Shown here: positions 46,944-55,883 of the stretch, in pieces | Layout: the number at the start of each line of letters is the position of its first letter | How positions within the stretch are numbered: the first letter of the stretch is position 1 | Source: Planctomycetota bacterium | Lineage (GTDB): Bacteria > Planctomycetota > UBA11346 | DNA length: 64,000 nt | NCBI GenBank assembly: GCA_014193115.1 | Contig: BJHQ01000007.1 | Location: forward strand, 124,001-188,000 | Reading direction: 5' to 3' | Notes under the pieces: generated by a model | Told to the model about the DNA's origin: nothing | The model's input: only the letters and a program-made list of their open reading frames with translations | Databases searched by the model: none | Program-made: the position numbers and the translations under genes

Positions 46944-47797
46944 GCCGTCCTGCCCCCGACTCGGCGCCAGCGCAGCCATCGTCGGCGCTCTACCTGGGCT
47001 GGGTCCGCCATCGCCGAACCAGCGAGGTGCGCCACGGGTTCCGCCTGCCGATCTTCTACGGATATTTCGACCTCGCCGAGGTGCCCAGGATCTTCCGGCT
47101 GCATCCCTGGTGGCGACGTGAGCTGCCCGCACCGGTCAGCTGGCGGCGTGGGGATCTGTTGCGCGCGCCAGGCGATCTCGCCGACGCGGTGCGCGATCTG
47201 GTCGCGCAGCGCACCGGCCTTCGCCCAGAAGGTCCGATCCGGGTCCTCACCCACCTGCGGACCTGGGGATATGTCTTCAATCCGGTGACGTTCTATTATT
47301 GCTTCGATCAGGCAGGCGGCTTGTCCGCGATCGTTGCCGACATCACCAACACGCCCTGGGGCGAACGCCACGCCTATGTCCTCAGCGGCAGAGGGAACCG
47401 GATCAGCGGGACCTTTGCCAAGCAATTCCACATCTCGCCATTCCAGGGCATGGACCAGCGGTACCGCTGGCGGTTCACCAATCCGGAGCGCGACCTGGCC
47501 ATCCACATGATCACGGAACAAGCCGGCCGGTCTGTGTTCGATGCCACCTTGGCGCTGCGTCGGCAGCCGATCACTGCGAATTCCCTTGGTCGGATCCTGT
47601 GGCGCTATCCCCACATCACTTTGCTGACCATCGCCGCCATCCACTGGCAGGCGCTGCGCCTGTGGTGGAAGGGAGCCCGCTATCATCCGCATCCCCTCCC
47701 GAACACGGCGCCAGCGCATCAGGCGGTGGACCGGTCCGGGCCATTAACCATCCAGTCGGCACCCCGAGCTATCACGTCGAGTCCTGCTTATGAATGA
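46940..47797 (+). CDS. DUF1365 protein
   Basis: The 285-residue protein has the family motifs LYLGWVRHRRTSEVRHGF near the start and TWGYVFNPVTFYYCFD near residue 108, plus MDQRYRW. DUF1365 genes are widely found beside CFA synthases and are thought to take part in fatty-acid modification, but no reaction is established. Coupled by ATGA to the FAD protein before it and overlapping the CFA gene after it by 8 nt. Confidence 0.85.
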   Translation: MSRPAPDSAPAQPSSALYLGWVRHRRTSEVRHGFRLPIFYGYFDLAEVPRIFRLHPWWRRELPAPVSWRRGDLLRAPGDLADAVRDLVAQRTGLRPEGPIRVLTHLRTWGYVFNPVTFYYCFDQAGGLSAIVADITNTPWGERHAYVLSGRGNRISGTFAKQFHISPFQGMDQRYRWRFTNPERDLAIHMITEQAGRSVFDATLALRRQPITANSLGRILWRYPHITLLTIAAIHWQALRLWWKGARYHPHPLPNTAPAHQAVDRSGPLTIQSAPRAITSSPAYE

Positions 47798-49160
47798 CTT
47801 CGCGCACCACAGCAACTCTTCCGGCGGTACTGCTGTCTCGGCCGCTCCGCTCGGTGCGGAGGTCCAGCGTCATCGCTTCGCCGGCCCGGTGGCGCGCACT
47901 TCGGCAGCTGCCGCTCCGTTCGCAGGTGTTCAGCTGCTCGACGGCTGGCTGGCCCAGGTCGCCGGATCCCTCGCCAGGAGCGGCATCGACCGCCGCCTGC
48001 GTCGCCTAGCGGCTGGCCGGCTGACCGTGATCGAATCCGGCCGACCCAGAACCTTTGGCAAACCTGACGCCGAGCTGTCAGCCACTGTGACCATCCACGA
48101 TCCTCGCTTCCACAGCGCGCTGGCCTTCGGCGGTACGGTCGGAGCCGGCGAAAGCTACGCCGCTGGCTGGTGGTCCACCGACGATCTGGTGTCTCTGATC
48201 CGCCTGCTCGCCCGGGACCAGTCAGCCTTCGCCGACCTCAACAGCGGGTTCAGCCGGCTGAGCGGCCCGCTGCGCTCGCTGCGCCACCGGCTGCGTCCCA
48301 ACCACCGCGCCGGAGCCCGCGCCAACATCGCCGCGCACTACGATCTTTCCAATGATTTTTATGCCTTGTGGCTTGATCCGACCCTCAGCTATTCGGCCTG
48401 CGTCTTCGCTTCGCCGGACGCCACGCTGGAGTCCGCGGCGCTGCGCAAGCTCGACCAGATCGGCGACCGGCTGGGGCTGCGAGCCGAGCATCATCTGGTC
48501 GAGATCGGCACCGGCTGGGGCGGGCTGGCCATCCATCTCGCCCGCCGTCACGGCTGCCGGGTGACCACCACCACGATCAGCGCGGCCCAGCATGCCGAGG
48601 CCACCGCCCGGGTGCGTGCTGCCGGTCTGGGCAACCTGGTGACGGTGCTCGATGCCGATTACCGCGATCTGCCTGGGCGCTGCCAGCCGGCCGACCGGCT
48701 GGTGTCGGTGGAGATGATCGAAGCCATCGGCCACGCCCAGTACCCGACGTTTTTCGCCACCTGCCAACGGTTGCTGAAACCAGATGGCCTGGCCCTGGTC
48801 CAGGCCATCACCATCCCCGAACGCTGGTATGCCGCCGCCCGGGACAGCGTGGATTTCATCAAGGCCCACATTTTTCCAGGTTGCAACATCCCATCCCTTG
48901 GCGCCCTCAATCTCGCCATGGCCCGGTCCAGCGATCTGAACCTGATCGCGCTGCATGATCTGACCGCCGACTACGCCACGACCCTGCGCCACTGGCGGAC
49001 CCGGTTCCTCGCCCGGTGGGACGACATCGCCGCCCTTGGATTCGATCAACGCTTCCGCCGGTTGTGGGAATTCTACCTGGCGTACTGCGAAGCCGGATTC
49101 CGCGAGCGCTCCATCGGTGACGCCCAGCTGGTGCTCGCCCGGCCGAGGTGGCAGTCGTGA
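47790..49160 (+). CDS. Cyclopropane-fatty-acid synthase family methyltransferase
   Basis: The 456-residue protein has a SAM-binding motif EIGTGWGGLAIHLAR near residue 234 and the CFA signature VEMIEAIGHAQY near 310. An N-terminal domain of about 180 residues is typical of CFA synthases. It should transfer a methylene or methyl from SAM to unsaturated acyl chains of membrane lipids. It overlaps DUF1365 and, by GTGA, the DUF1295 gene. Confidence 0.88.
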   Translation: MNDFAHHSNSSGGTAVSAAPLGAEVQRHRFAGPVARTSAAAAPFAGVQLLDGWLAQVAGSLARSGIDRRLRRLAAGRLTVIESGRPRTFGKPDAELSATVTIHDPRFHSALAFGGTVGAGESYAAGWWSTDDLVSLIRLLARDQSAFADLNSGFSRLSGPLRSLRHRLRPNHRAGARANIAAHYDLSNDFYALWLDPTLSYSACVFASPDATLESAALRKLDQIGDRLGLRAEHHLVEIGTGWGGLAIHLARRHGCRVTTTTISAAQHAEATARVRAAGLGNLVTVLDADYRDLPGRCQPADRLVSVEMIEAIGHAQYPTFFATCQRLLKPDGLALVQAITIPERWYAAARDSVDFIKAHIFPGCNIPSLGALNLAMARSSDLNLIALHDLTADYATTLRHWRTRFLARWDDIAALGFDQRFRRLWEFYLAYCEAGFRERSIGDAQLVLARPRWQS

Positions 49161-49954
49161 CCCTGCTGGCCCAAGCGGCGTGGATCCTGGCCTTCGCGTC
49201 ACTGCTCATGGTGGTGCTCTGGGAACTCCAGCGACGCTTGAAAGATGCCGCGCTGGTCGATGCCGGTTGGGCCCTGGCGCTGGGCGCCTCGGCGGTGTTC
49301 GTCGCTGCCAGCGGGACTGGACATCCGCTGAACCGCCTGCTCATCGCGGTCCTTGGCGGGCTGTGGGGACTGCGGCTCGGACTGCACCTGCTGCACGATC
49401 GGGTGCTGTCCACGGCCGGCGAAGACGGACGGTACCAGGCGATGCGGCGGGCCATGGGCAGCCGGGCCCAGCTCGGATTCTTCGGTTTTTTCCAGCTCCA
49501 AGCCGCGGCCGTCGCTGTCCTGGCGATGCCCTTCGCCCTGGTCGCGGCCAATCCGGTGTGGTCGTGGCCGCTGGCGATTGCGGCGATCACGCTGTGGTTG
49601 GTATCAATCATCGGCGAAGCCGTCGCCGACCGGCAACTCGCCGACTTCCGCAAGGATCCCGCCATGCGCGGCCAAGTCTGCCAGATCGGTCTGTGGCGCT
49701 ATTCGCGCCATCCCAACTATTTCTTCGAATGGCTGCATTGGTGGGCCTACGCGGTGGTCGCCGCAGGAAACCCCGCGTGGTGGGGCTGGCTCGGCTTCGC
49801 CGCACCGCCGCTGATGCTGGTCCTGTTGCTCAAGGTCTCGGGAATCCCCTTCACCGAGCAGCAGGCGCTGCGCTCCCGGGGCGCGGCCTATGCCCGTTAT
49901 CAGCGCACCACCAGCGCCTTTTTCCCGTGGTTCCCCAGACCGGAGGCCCCATGA
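49157..49954 (+). CDS. DUF1295 membrane protein (steroid 5-alpha-reductase-like fold)
   Basis: This polytopic protein of about 265 residues ends with the DUF1295 / isoprenylcysteine-methyltransferase-like block LWRYSRHPNYFFEWLHWW and the later TEQQALRSRGAAYARYQRTTSAFFPW. These membrane proteins reduce or methylate lipid substrates using NADPH or SAM. A GTG at 49157 overlapping the CFA stop (GTGA) is the likely start; GTG at 49148 is an alternative. Confidence 0.85.
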   Translation: MTLLAQAAWILAFASLLMVVLWELQRRLKDAALVDAGWALALGASAVFVAASGTGHPLNRLLIAVLGGLWGLRLGLHLLHDRVLSTAGEDGRYQAMRRAMGSRAQLGFFGFFQLQAAAVAVLAMPFALVAANPVWSWPLAIAAITLWLVSIIGEAVADRQLADFRKDPAMRGQVCQIGLWRYSRHPNYFFEWLHWWAYAVVAAGNPAWWGWLGFAAPPLMLVLLLKVSGIPFTEQQALRSRGAAYARYQRTTSAFFPWFPRPEAP

Positions 49955-51021
49955 CCGCCCTTGCCTTGCCCACGCCGCAACCGCTCATCGTCCGTGAACC
50001 GCTTGGCATCCGCCTGGCCGAAGGCGGTTGGCTGCCTGATGCGGTGATCCGGCTCGGCATCCGCCGACTGCTCGCCGAGCGGATCGCGATGCTCGAAGCC
50101 GGCGGACCCGGCGCGGCCGCAGAGCGCGAATCGGCGTTGGTGGCCGAGATGCATGCTGGACCACCAGTGGCCCATCAGGCCACGGCCAATGCCCAGCATT
50201 ATGAAGTGCCGGCAAGCTTCTACGCCACCTGTCTTGGCCCGCACCGGAAATATTCCAGCTGCTTCTGGGATGATTCGACCACCACCTTGGCTGAGGCCGA
50301 AGCGCGGGCGCTGGCGCTCAGCGCCGAACACGCGCATCTGGCCGACGGCCAGCGGATTCTTGAACTCGGATGCGGTTGGGGATCGCTGGCGCTCTGGATG
50401 GCCCAGCAATACCCGAAGTCCCGAATCATGGCGGTGTCCAACAGCCGGTCTCAAAAGGTCCACATCGATGGCGAAGCCGCGCGTCGCGGACTCAGCAACC
50501 TGACGGTGGTGACCGCCGATCTCGCCACCTTCGATCCCGGCGAGCGTTTTGATCGGGTGGTGTCGGTGGAATGCTTCGAGCACCTGCGTGGCTGGCCCGA
50601 GTTGTTCCGCCGGGTTGCGCGCTGGCTGCGCGATGATGGCCGGTTCTTCCTTCACGTCTTCACCCATCGCCACAGTTCCTACTGGTTTCCCAGCGCTGGT
50701 TCCGGCGACTGGATGGGGCGGCATTTCTTCACCGGCGGACTGATGCCGGCCGATACCCTGGCCCCGCGATTGCAGGAGCACTTGCGCCTGGACGGCTGGT
50801 GGCGCTGGGATGGCACCCACTACGCCCGAACCGCCGAGGCCTGGCTCAGGAATCTCGACGCCCAGCGCAGCGCAGCCCTCGCCACCCTCGCCGGCGGACC
50901 CACGGAGCCCGCCATCCTGGTCAACCGCTGGCGGATGTTCTTCCTGGCCTGCGCCGAGCTGTGGGCCTTCCGCCAGGGCCGGGAATGGATGGTCAGCCAC
51001 TACGGTTTCACTCGCCGATAG
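49951..51021 (+). CDS. CFA-like SAM-dependent methyltransferase
   Basis: The 356-residue protein has SAM motif ILELGCGWGSLALWMAQ near residue 134 and VSVECFEHLRGWPELFRR near 206, placing it in the CFA/Mycolic-acid-cyclopropane synthase superfamily but distinct from the first copy. Its N-terminus (AEMHAGPPVAHQATANAQHYEVP) resembles tocopherol-type and coclaurine-type methyltransferases. It is the last gene of the coupled lipid operon and starts in the DUF1295 stop (ATGA). Confidence 0.83.
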   Translation: MTALALPTPQPLIVREPLGIRLAEGGWLPDAVIRLGIRRLLAERIAMLEAGGPGAAAERESALVAEMHAGPPVAHQATANAQHYEVPASFYATCLGPHRKYSSCFWDDSTTTLAEAEARALALSAEHAHLADGQRILELGCGWGSLALWMAQQYPKSRIMAVSNSRSQKVHIDGEAARRGLSNLTVVTADLATFDPGERFDRVVSVECFEHLRGWPELFRRVARWLRDDGRFFLHVFTHRHSSYWFPSAGSGDWMGRHFFTGGLMPADTLAPRLQEHLRLDGWWRWDGTHYARTAEAWLRNLDAQRSAALATLAGGPTEPAILVNRWRMFFLACAELWAFRQGREWMVSHYGFTRR

Positions 51022-51075
51022 GAATCGCATCGGCCGGGTCCTCAGGTCCGGCCGCGACCACCCGATACTGGATGC

Positions 51076-52131
51076 ATGCGCATTGCCGCTTCGTCGCTTC
51101 ATCTCGCCTCGGGCTATGCGGCGATCGAAAAGCGGCGCCAGGCGCTGACCGTGCAAACCCGTTCAGCGCAGCCGAACCCGCCGCCTCGGCCGGAGCCAGC
51201 CCAGTGGCCTGGCTCCTTCCGGGCGTTGCCGCCGCTTCACGGGAAGCGTGCAGCACCAGGATTTTCCTTGCAGCCTCCGCCGCCGGAAGCGAAGCGCTCT
51301 GACGCGACCCAGCTCTCGTTCGAGCCCAATGCCAAGCAGCAGACCATCCTGACCATGCTCGAAAAGATGTTCGGGGTGAAGTTCAAGCGGATGGACTCGA
51401 TCAAGATCCACGAATCCTCTGTCAGTGTCGAGGCCCATGCGGTAAACGCCTCGGCCACTGCGGTGGCTGGCGGAAATCCTGCGTCAGGCGGAGGAATCGC
51501 CCTCGATTACCAGGAATCCTACCTGAAAGCCGAAGCAGCGGCGCTGTCCGCCGAAGGCGTGGTCGAAACCGAAGACGGACGGAAACTGCAGTTTTCCTTC
51601 TCGTATGCCGCGGTGGCAGCGGTGCAGGTGGATCGGTCCGCCAGCCTGCGCACCGGCAGCTTCACCGACCCGCTGGTCCTCGACCTGGGCGGCGGCGTGG
51701 GGTTCGGAACCGATCCCTGGAACTTCGATCTGGATGGCAATGGCACCAGCAAGGCGCTGCGCAGCCTGCTGCCAGGCTCGACCTTCCTGGCCCATGACCG
51801 CAACGACGACGGCGCGATCAATGACGGCCGGGAATTGTTCGGCCCGCGCTCTGGTGATGGGTTCGGCGAGCTGGCCCAGCTCGATGCCGACCGCAATGGT
51901 TGGATCGACGAATCCGATCCCGGATTCTCCCAGCTCCGGCTGTGGGACGGCAACCATCCCCCATCGCTGCTGCTCGACCTCGACATCGGCGCTATCGCCA
52001 CGGGTAGGGCACCGTTCACCCTCGACCACCGCCAAGGAGCCGACTTGATCGCCCGCAGCCGACAGGCTGGCATGTACCTGCGCCAGGACGGCACACCGGG
52101 AGCAGTCCGCCAAATCGATTACGCCGCCTGA
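51076..52131 (+). CDS. Calcium-loop (EF-hand-like) protein of unknown role
   Basis: The 351-residue protein has a C-terminal half with Asp-rich loops typical of bacterial EF-hand/dockerin-like proteins: FDLDGNG, HDRNDDGAINDGRELFG and DADRNGWIDESDPGF. DPLVLDLGGG precedes them, and similar blocks occur in secreted calcium-binding proteins. No signal peptide is seen, so export, if any, would be by another route such as type I secretion. The N-terminal 130 residues are low in complexity. The gene follows the lipid operon by 54 bp. Confidence 0.72.
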   Translation: MRIAASSLHLASGYAAIEKRRQALTVQTRSAQPNPPPRPEPAQWPGSFRALPPLHGKRAAPGFSLQPPPPEAKRSDATQLSFEPNAKQQTILTMLEKMFGVKFKRMDSIKIHESSVSVEAHAVNASATAVAGGNPASGGGIALDYQESYLKAEAAALSAEGVVETEDGRKLQFSFSYAAVAAVQVDRSASLRTGSFTDPLVLDLGGGVGFGTDPWNFDLDGNGTSKALRSLLPGSTFLAHDRNDDGAINDGRELFGPRSGDGFGELAQLDADRNGWIDESDPGFSQLRLWDGNHPPSLLLDLDIGAIATGRAPFTLDHRQGADLIARSRQAGMYLRQDGTPGAVRQIDYAA

Positions 52132-52175
52132 AGCAGCCTTTTCACGGCCTCATCGCAGGGCTCACGCGTGAGTTC

Positions 52176-54790
52176 CGCAGAAGGGTCCCCCGAGCGAAGC
52201 AAGTAGAGAAGGGCCACAAAATAACAAAATAAAAGGGGTCCCGAGCGAAGCGAGCGGGGGAATAGCGGAATAAAAGGGGTCCCCGGAGCGGAGCGAGCGG
52301 GGAAGGCCACCCGAGGAGCGGTGGGCGGATAGAATCGGCGCAGCCGATCCGCCCACGTTTTCCGAAGGAAAACGAGCGACGACCAAGGCCGGGGGCACGG
52401 GGGGCGAAGCCCACCGAAACAAAAGGGGTCCCCGGAGCGGAGCGAGCGGGGAAGGCCACCCGAGGAGCGGTGGGCGGATAGAATCGGCGCAGCCGATCCG
52501 CCCACGTTTTCCGAAGGAAAACGAGCGACGACCAAGGCCGGGGGCACGGGGGGCGAAGCCCACCGAAACAAAAGGGGTCCCCGGAGCGGAGCGAGCGGGG
52601 AAGGCCACCCGAGGAGCGGTGGGCGGATAGAATCGGCGCAGCCGATCCGCCCACGTTTTCCGAAGGAAAACGAGCGACGACCAAGGCCGGGGGCACGGGG
52701 GGCGAAGCCCACCGAAACAAAAGGGGTCCCCGGAGCGGAGCGAGCGGGGAAGGCCACCCGAGGAGCGGTGGGCGGATAGAATCGGCGCAGCCGATCCGCC
52801 CACGTTTTCCGAAGGAAAACGAGCGACGACCAAGGCCGGGGGCACGGGGGGCGAAGCCCACCGAAACAAAAGGGGTCCCCGGAGCGGAGCGAGCGGGGAA
52901 GGCCACCCGAGGAGCGGTGGGCGGATAGAATCGGCGCAGCCGATCCGCCCACGTTTTCCGAAGGAAAACGAGCGACGACCAAGGCCGGGGGCACGGGGGG
53001 CGAAGCCCACCGAAACAAAAGGGGTCCCCGGAGCGGAGCGAGCGGGGAAGGCCACCCGAGGAGCGGTGGGCGGATAGAATCGGCGCAGCCGATCCGCCCA
53101 CGTTTTCCGAAGGAAAACGAGCGACGACCAAGGCCGGGGGCACGGGGGGCGAAGCCCACCGAAACAAAAGGGGTCCCCGGAGCGGAGCGAGCGGGGAAGG
53201 CCGCCCGAGGAGCGGTGGGCGGATAGAATCGGCGCAGCCGAGCCGTCCACGTTTTCATCTGCGAAGCAGATGAAAATGAGCGACGAGCAAGGCCAGGGGC
53301 CACGGGGGGCGAAGCCCACCGAAACAAAAGGGGTCCCCGGAGCGGAGCGAGCGGGGAAGGCCGCCCGAGGAGCGGTGGGCGGATACAATCGGCGCAGCCG
53401 ATCCGCCCACGTTTTCCGAAGGAAAACGAGCGACGACCAAGGCCGGGGGCACGGGGGGCGAAGCCCACCGAAACAAAAGGGGTCCCCGGAGCGGAGCGAG
53501 CGGGGAAGGCTGCCAGAGGAGCGGTGGGCGGATAGAATCGGCGCAGCCGAGCCGTCCACGTTTTCATCTGCGAAGCAGATGAAAATGAGCGACGACCAAG
53601 GCCAGGGGCCACGGGGGGCGAAGCCCACCGAAACAAAAGGGGTCCCCGGAGCGGAGCGAGCGGGGAAGGCCGCCCGAGGAGCGGTGGGCGGATACAATCG
53701 GCGCAGCCGATCCGCCCACGTTTTCCGAAGGAAAACGAGCGACGACCAAGGCCGGGGGCACGGGGGGCGAAGCCCACCGAAACAAAAGGGGTCCCCGGAG
53801 CGGAGCGAGCGGGGAAGGCTGCCAGAGGAGCGGTGGGCGGATAGAATCGGCGCAGCCGAGCCGTCCACGTTTTCATCTGCGAAGCAGATGAAAATGAGCG
53901 ACGACCAAGGCCAGGGGCCACGGGGGGCGAAGCCCACCGAAACAAAAGGGGTCCCCGGAGCGGAGCGAGCGGGGAAGGCCGCCCGAGGAGCGGTGGGCGG
54001 ATACAATCGGCGCAGCCGATCCGCCCACGTTTTCCGAAGGAAAACGAGCGACGACCAAGGCCGGGGGCCACGGGGGGCGAAGCCCACCGAAACAAAAGGG
54101 GTCCCCCGAGCGAAGCGAGCGGGGAAGGCCGCCCGAGGAGCGGTGGGCGGATAGAATCGGCGCAGCCGATCCGCCCACGTTTTCATCTGCGAAGCAGATG
54201 AAAATGAGCGACGACCAAGGCCAGGGGGCACGGGGGGCGAAGCCCACCGAAACAAAAGGGGTCCCCCGAGCAAAGCGAGCGGGGAAGGCCGGCAGAGGAG
54301 CGGTGGGCGGATAGAATCGGCGCAGCCGAGCCGTCCACGTTTTCATCTGCGAAGCAGATGAAAATGAGCGACGACCAAGGCCAGGGGGCACGGGGGCGAA
54401 GCCCACCGAAACAAAAGTAGTCCCCCGAGCGAAGCGAGCGGGGAAGGCCGCCAGAGGAGCGGTGGGCGGATAGAATCGGCGCAGCCGAGCCGTCCACGTT
54501 TTCATCTGCGAAGCAGATGAAAATGAGCGACGACCAAGGCCAGGGGGCACGGGGGCGAAGCCCACCGAAACAAAAGTAGTCCCCCCGAGCGAAGCGAGCG
54601 GGGAAGCCCACCGGAATAACGAAACAAAAGGGGTCCCCCGAGCGAAGCGAGCGGGGAAGGCCGCCAGAGGAGAGGTGGGCGGATACAATCGGCGCAGCCG
54701 ATCCGCCCACGTTTTCCGAAGGAAAACGTGCGACGACCAGGCCGGGGGGCAGGGCCAAAGGCCCGCGGGGGCGAAAGCCCCCATGAAAAA
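52176..54790. repeat. Tandem array of 149/160-bp palindrome-rich units
   Basis: A degraded left edge (52176-52270) leads into six 149-bp units that look identical (a common T anchor falls at 52280, 52429, 52578, 52727, 52876, 53025, 53174). After these, 160-bp and 149/150-bp units alternate (anchors 53334, 53483, 53643, 53792, 53952, 54102, 54262), then two 159-bp units (54421, 54580) and a 54-bp remnant (54634). The two unit types differ mainly in one hairpin: GTTTTCC/GGAAAAC or TTCATCTGC/GCAGATGAA. Each unit also carries a hairpin around GGCGGAT/ATCCGCC. All three frames of the minus strand are open through it, but this is a property of the repeat, not evidence of a gene. Confidence 0.92.
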
Positions 54791-54838
54791 ACGGACAGGG
54801 CCAAAGGCCCGTGGGGCGAAAGCCCCCATGAAAAAAAG

Positions 54839-54923
54839 TGCCCGGGAGAGGACTCGAACCTCCACGACCTTAACGGCCGCTAGGACCTGAACCTAGTGCG
54901 TCTGCCAATTCCGCCACCCGGGC
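54839..54923 (-). tRNA. tRNA-Leu(CAG)
   Basis: An 85-nt class II tRNA with acceptor stem GCCCGGG/CCCGGGC, anticodon loop TTCAGGT (anticodon CAG), a long variable arm and T-loop GTTCGAGTCC. The 3' CCA is not encoded. A run of seven T follows directly on the minus strand (54831-54837), probably the terminator. The tandem repeat array begins about 50 bp past its 3' end. Confidence 0.95.
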
Positions 54924-55046
54924 TGGTGAACGTGGGCAGGCATCCTAGGGTCGGTCTATGACTTGCAAGTCGGTCCTTGCCGCGCCCCGGAGCGGTCGCG
55001 ATTTCCGCATAAAATGCACCGGTTTTGTGTCATCTGGGCTGCCGCG

Positions 55047-55718
55047 ATGAAAATCCGTCCTCCCCCTGACCTGGTCCATTGGGTACTCAATACGTTGACC
55101 GACTCGTGGACGTATCACGTCTTCGGTGGTCAGCATGTCATCGATGCGATCCGGATGAGCCCGACCGGTTCGGTGGTGTGCTGCTTGTGGCACCAGAGCC
55201 TGCCCCACGTGGTCGGCGCCCATCCGCGGTCCTTGAAAATCGCGGCGCTGGTCAGCCTCTCGGGCGATGGAGCAATCATTGCCGATCATATGCACCGGAT
55301 CGGTATCCGCACGGTGCGCGGCTCATCGGCCCGGGGCGCGGTCCGGGCCGTGCGCGAACTGACCGAATGCATCGATGATGGCTGGCTCTTGGCGATCACG
55401 GTCGATGGGCCCAAGGGACCGAGGAAAATTCCCAAGTCAGGGGCGATCGAACTGGCGCGCCGGCACGGCCTGCCGTTGGTGCCGATCGCGGCGCGTGCGT
55501 CCCGGGAAATGTTCTTCCGCAGCTGGGATCGCTTCCGCCTGCCGCTGCCGCGGGCCCACATCGCGATGATCTATGGCAAGCCGATCTGCTATCCGTCCGC
55601 GGAACCCAGCGCTGATGAGCTCGAATCGCGACGCAGGGAACTGGCCCGGCAGATCGGACTGTTGGAAGACCGCGCCGATTCCTTGGCCGGTCAGACCCGC
55701 GGCGGGCCACGGCGGTAG
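55047..55718 (+). CDS. DUF374 lysophospholipid-acyltransferase-like protein
   Basis: The protein (223 residues from ATG 55047) has the DUF374 blocks: CCLWHQSLPHVV near residue 45, AALVSLSGDGAIIA near 64, VRGSSARGAVRAVREL near 83 and TVDGPKGPRK near 110. DUF374 proteins belong to the LPLAT acyltransferase superfamily, where the WHQ replaces the usual HxxxxD. They probably acylate lipid A or another lipid. In-frame ATGs at 54963 and 55014 would extend the N-terminus; none has a clear ribosome site. Confidence 0.85.
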   Translation: MKIRPPPDLVHWVLNTLTDSWTYHVFGGQHVIDAIRMSPTGSVVCCLWHQSLPHVVGAHPRSLKIAALVSLSGDGAIIADHMHRIGIRTVRGSSARGAVRAVRELTECIDDGWLLAITVDGPKGPRKIPKSGAIELARRHGLPLVPIAARASREMFFRSWDRFRLPLPRAHIAMIYGKPICYPSAEPSADELESRRRELARQIGLLEDRADSLAGQTRGGPRR

Positions 55719-55883
55719 AGCCCGAAAAACGCAGTTGGGAAACTGGAGGGTCGGAGGAAGATCCACCCGCACCCGGTGGGTTTTCCAGCCAGCGGAGATT
55801 ATCCTCGGTTTTTCCTTGGCGTTTTGACGCCTTGGCGGTTCATCTGCCTTTTTGAGGTAGCATGGTCGATTCGTCGAACCTGG

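Noticed and set aside
52176..54790. CRISPR array
   Set aside because: Units are contiguous 149/160-bp repeats with no short repeat-unique spacer pattern, and no cas genes are in the window.
52119..54865. Long minus-strand open frames (up to about 700 codons) with FRWASPP/GLRPP-type repeated peptides
   Set aside because: All three minus frames are open because the repeat unit lacks stops. The peptides shift frame with every 149-bp unit, and no start with a ribosome site exists. Treated as a repeat artefact.
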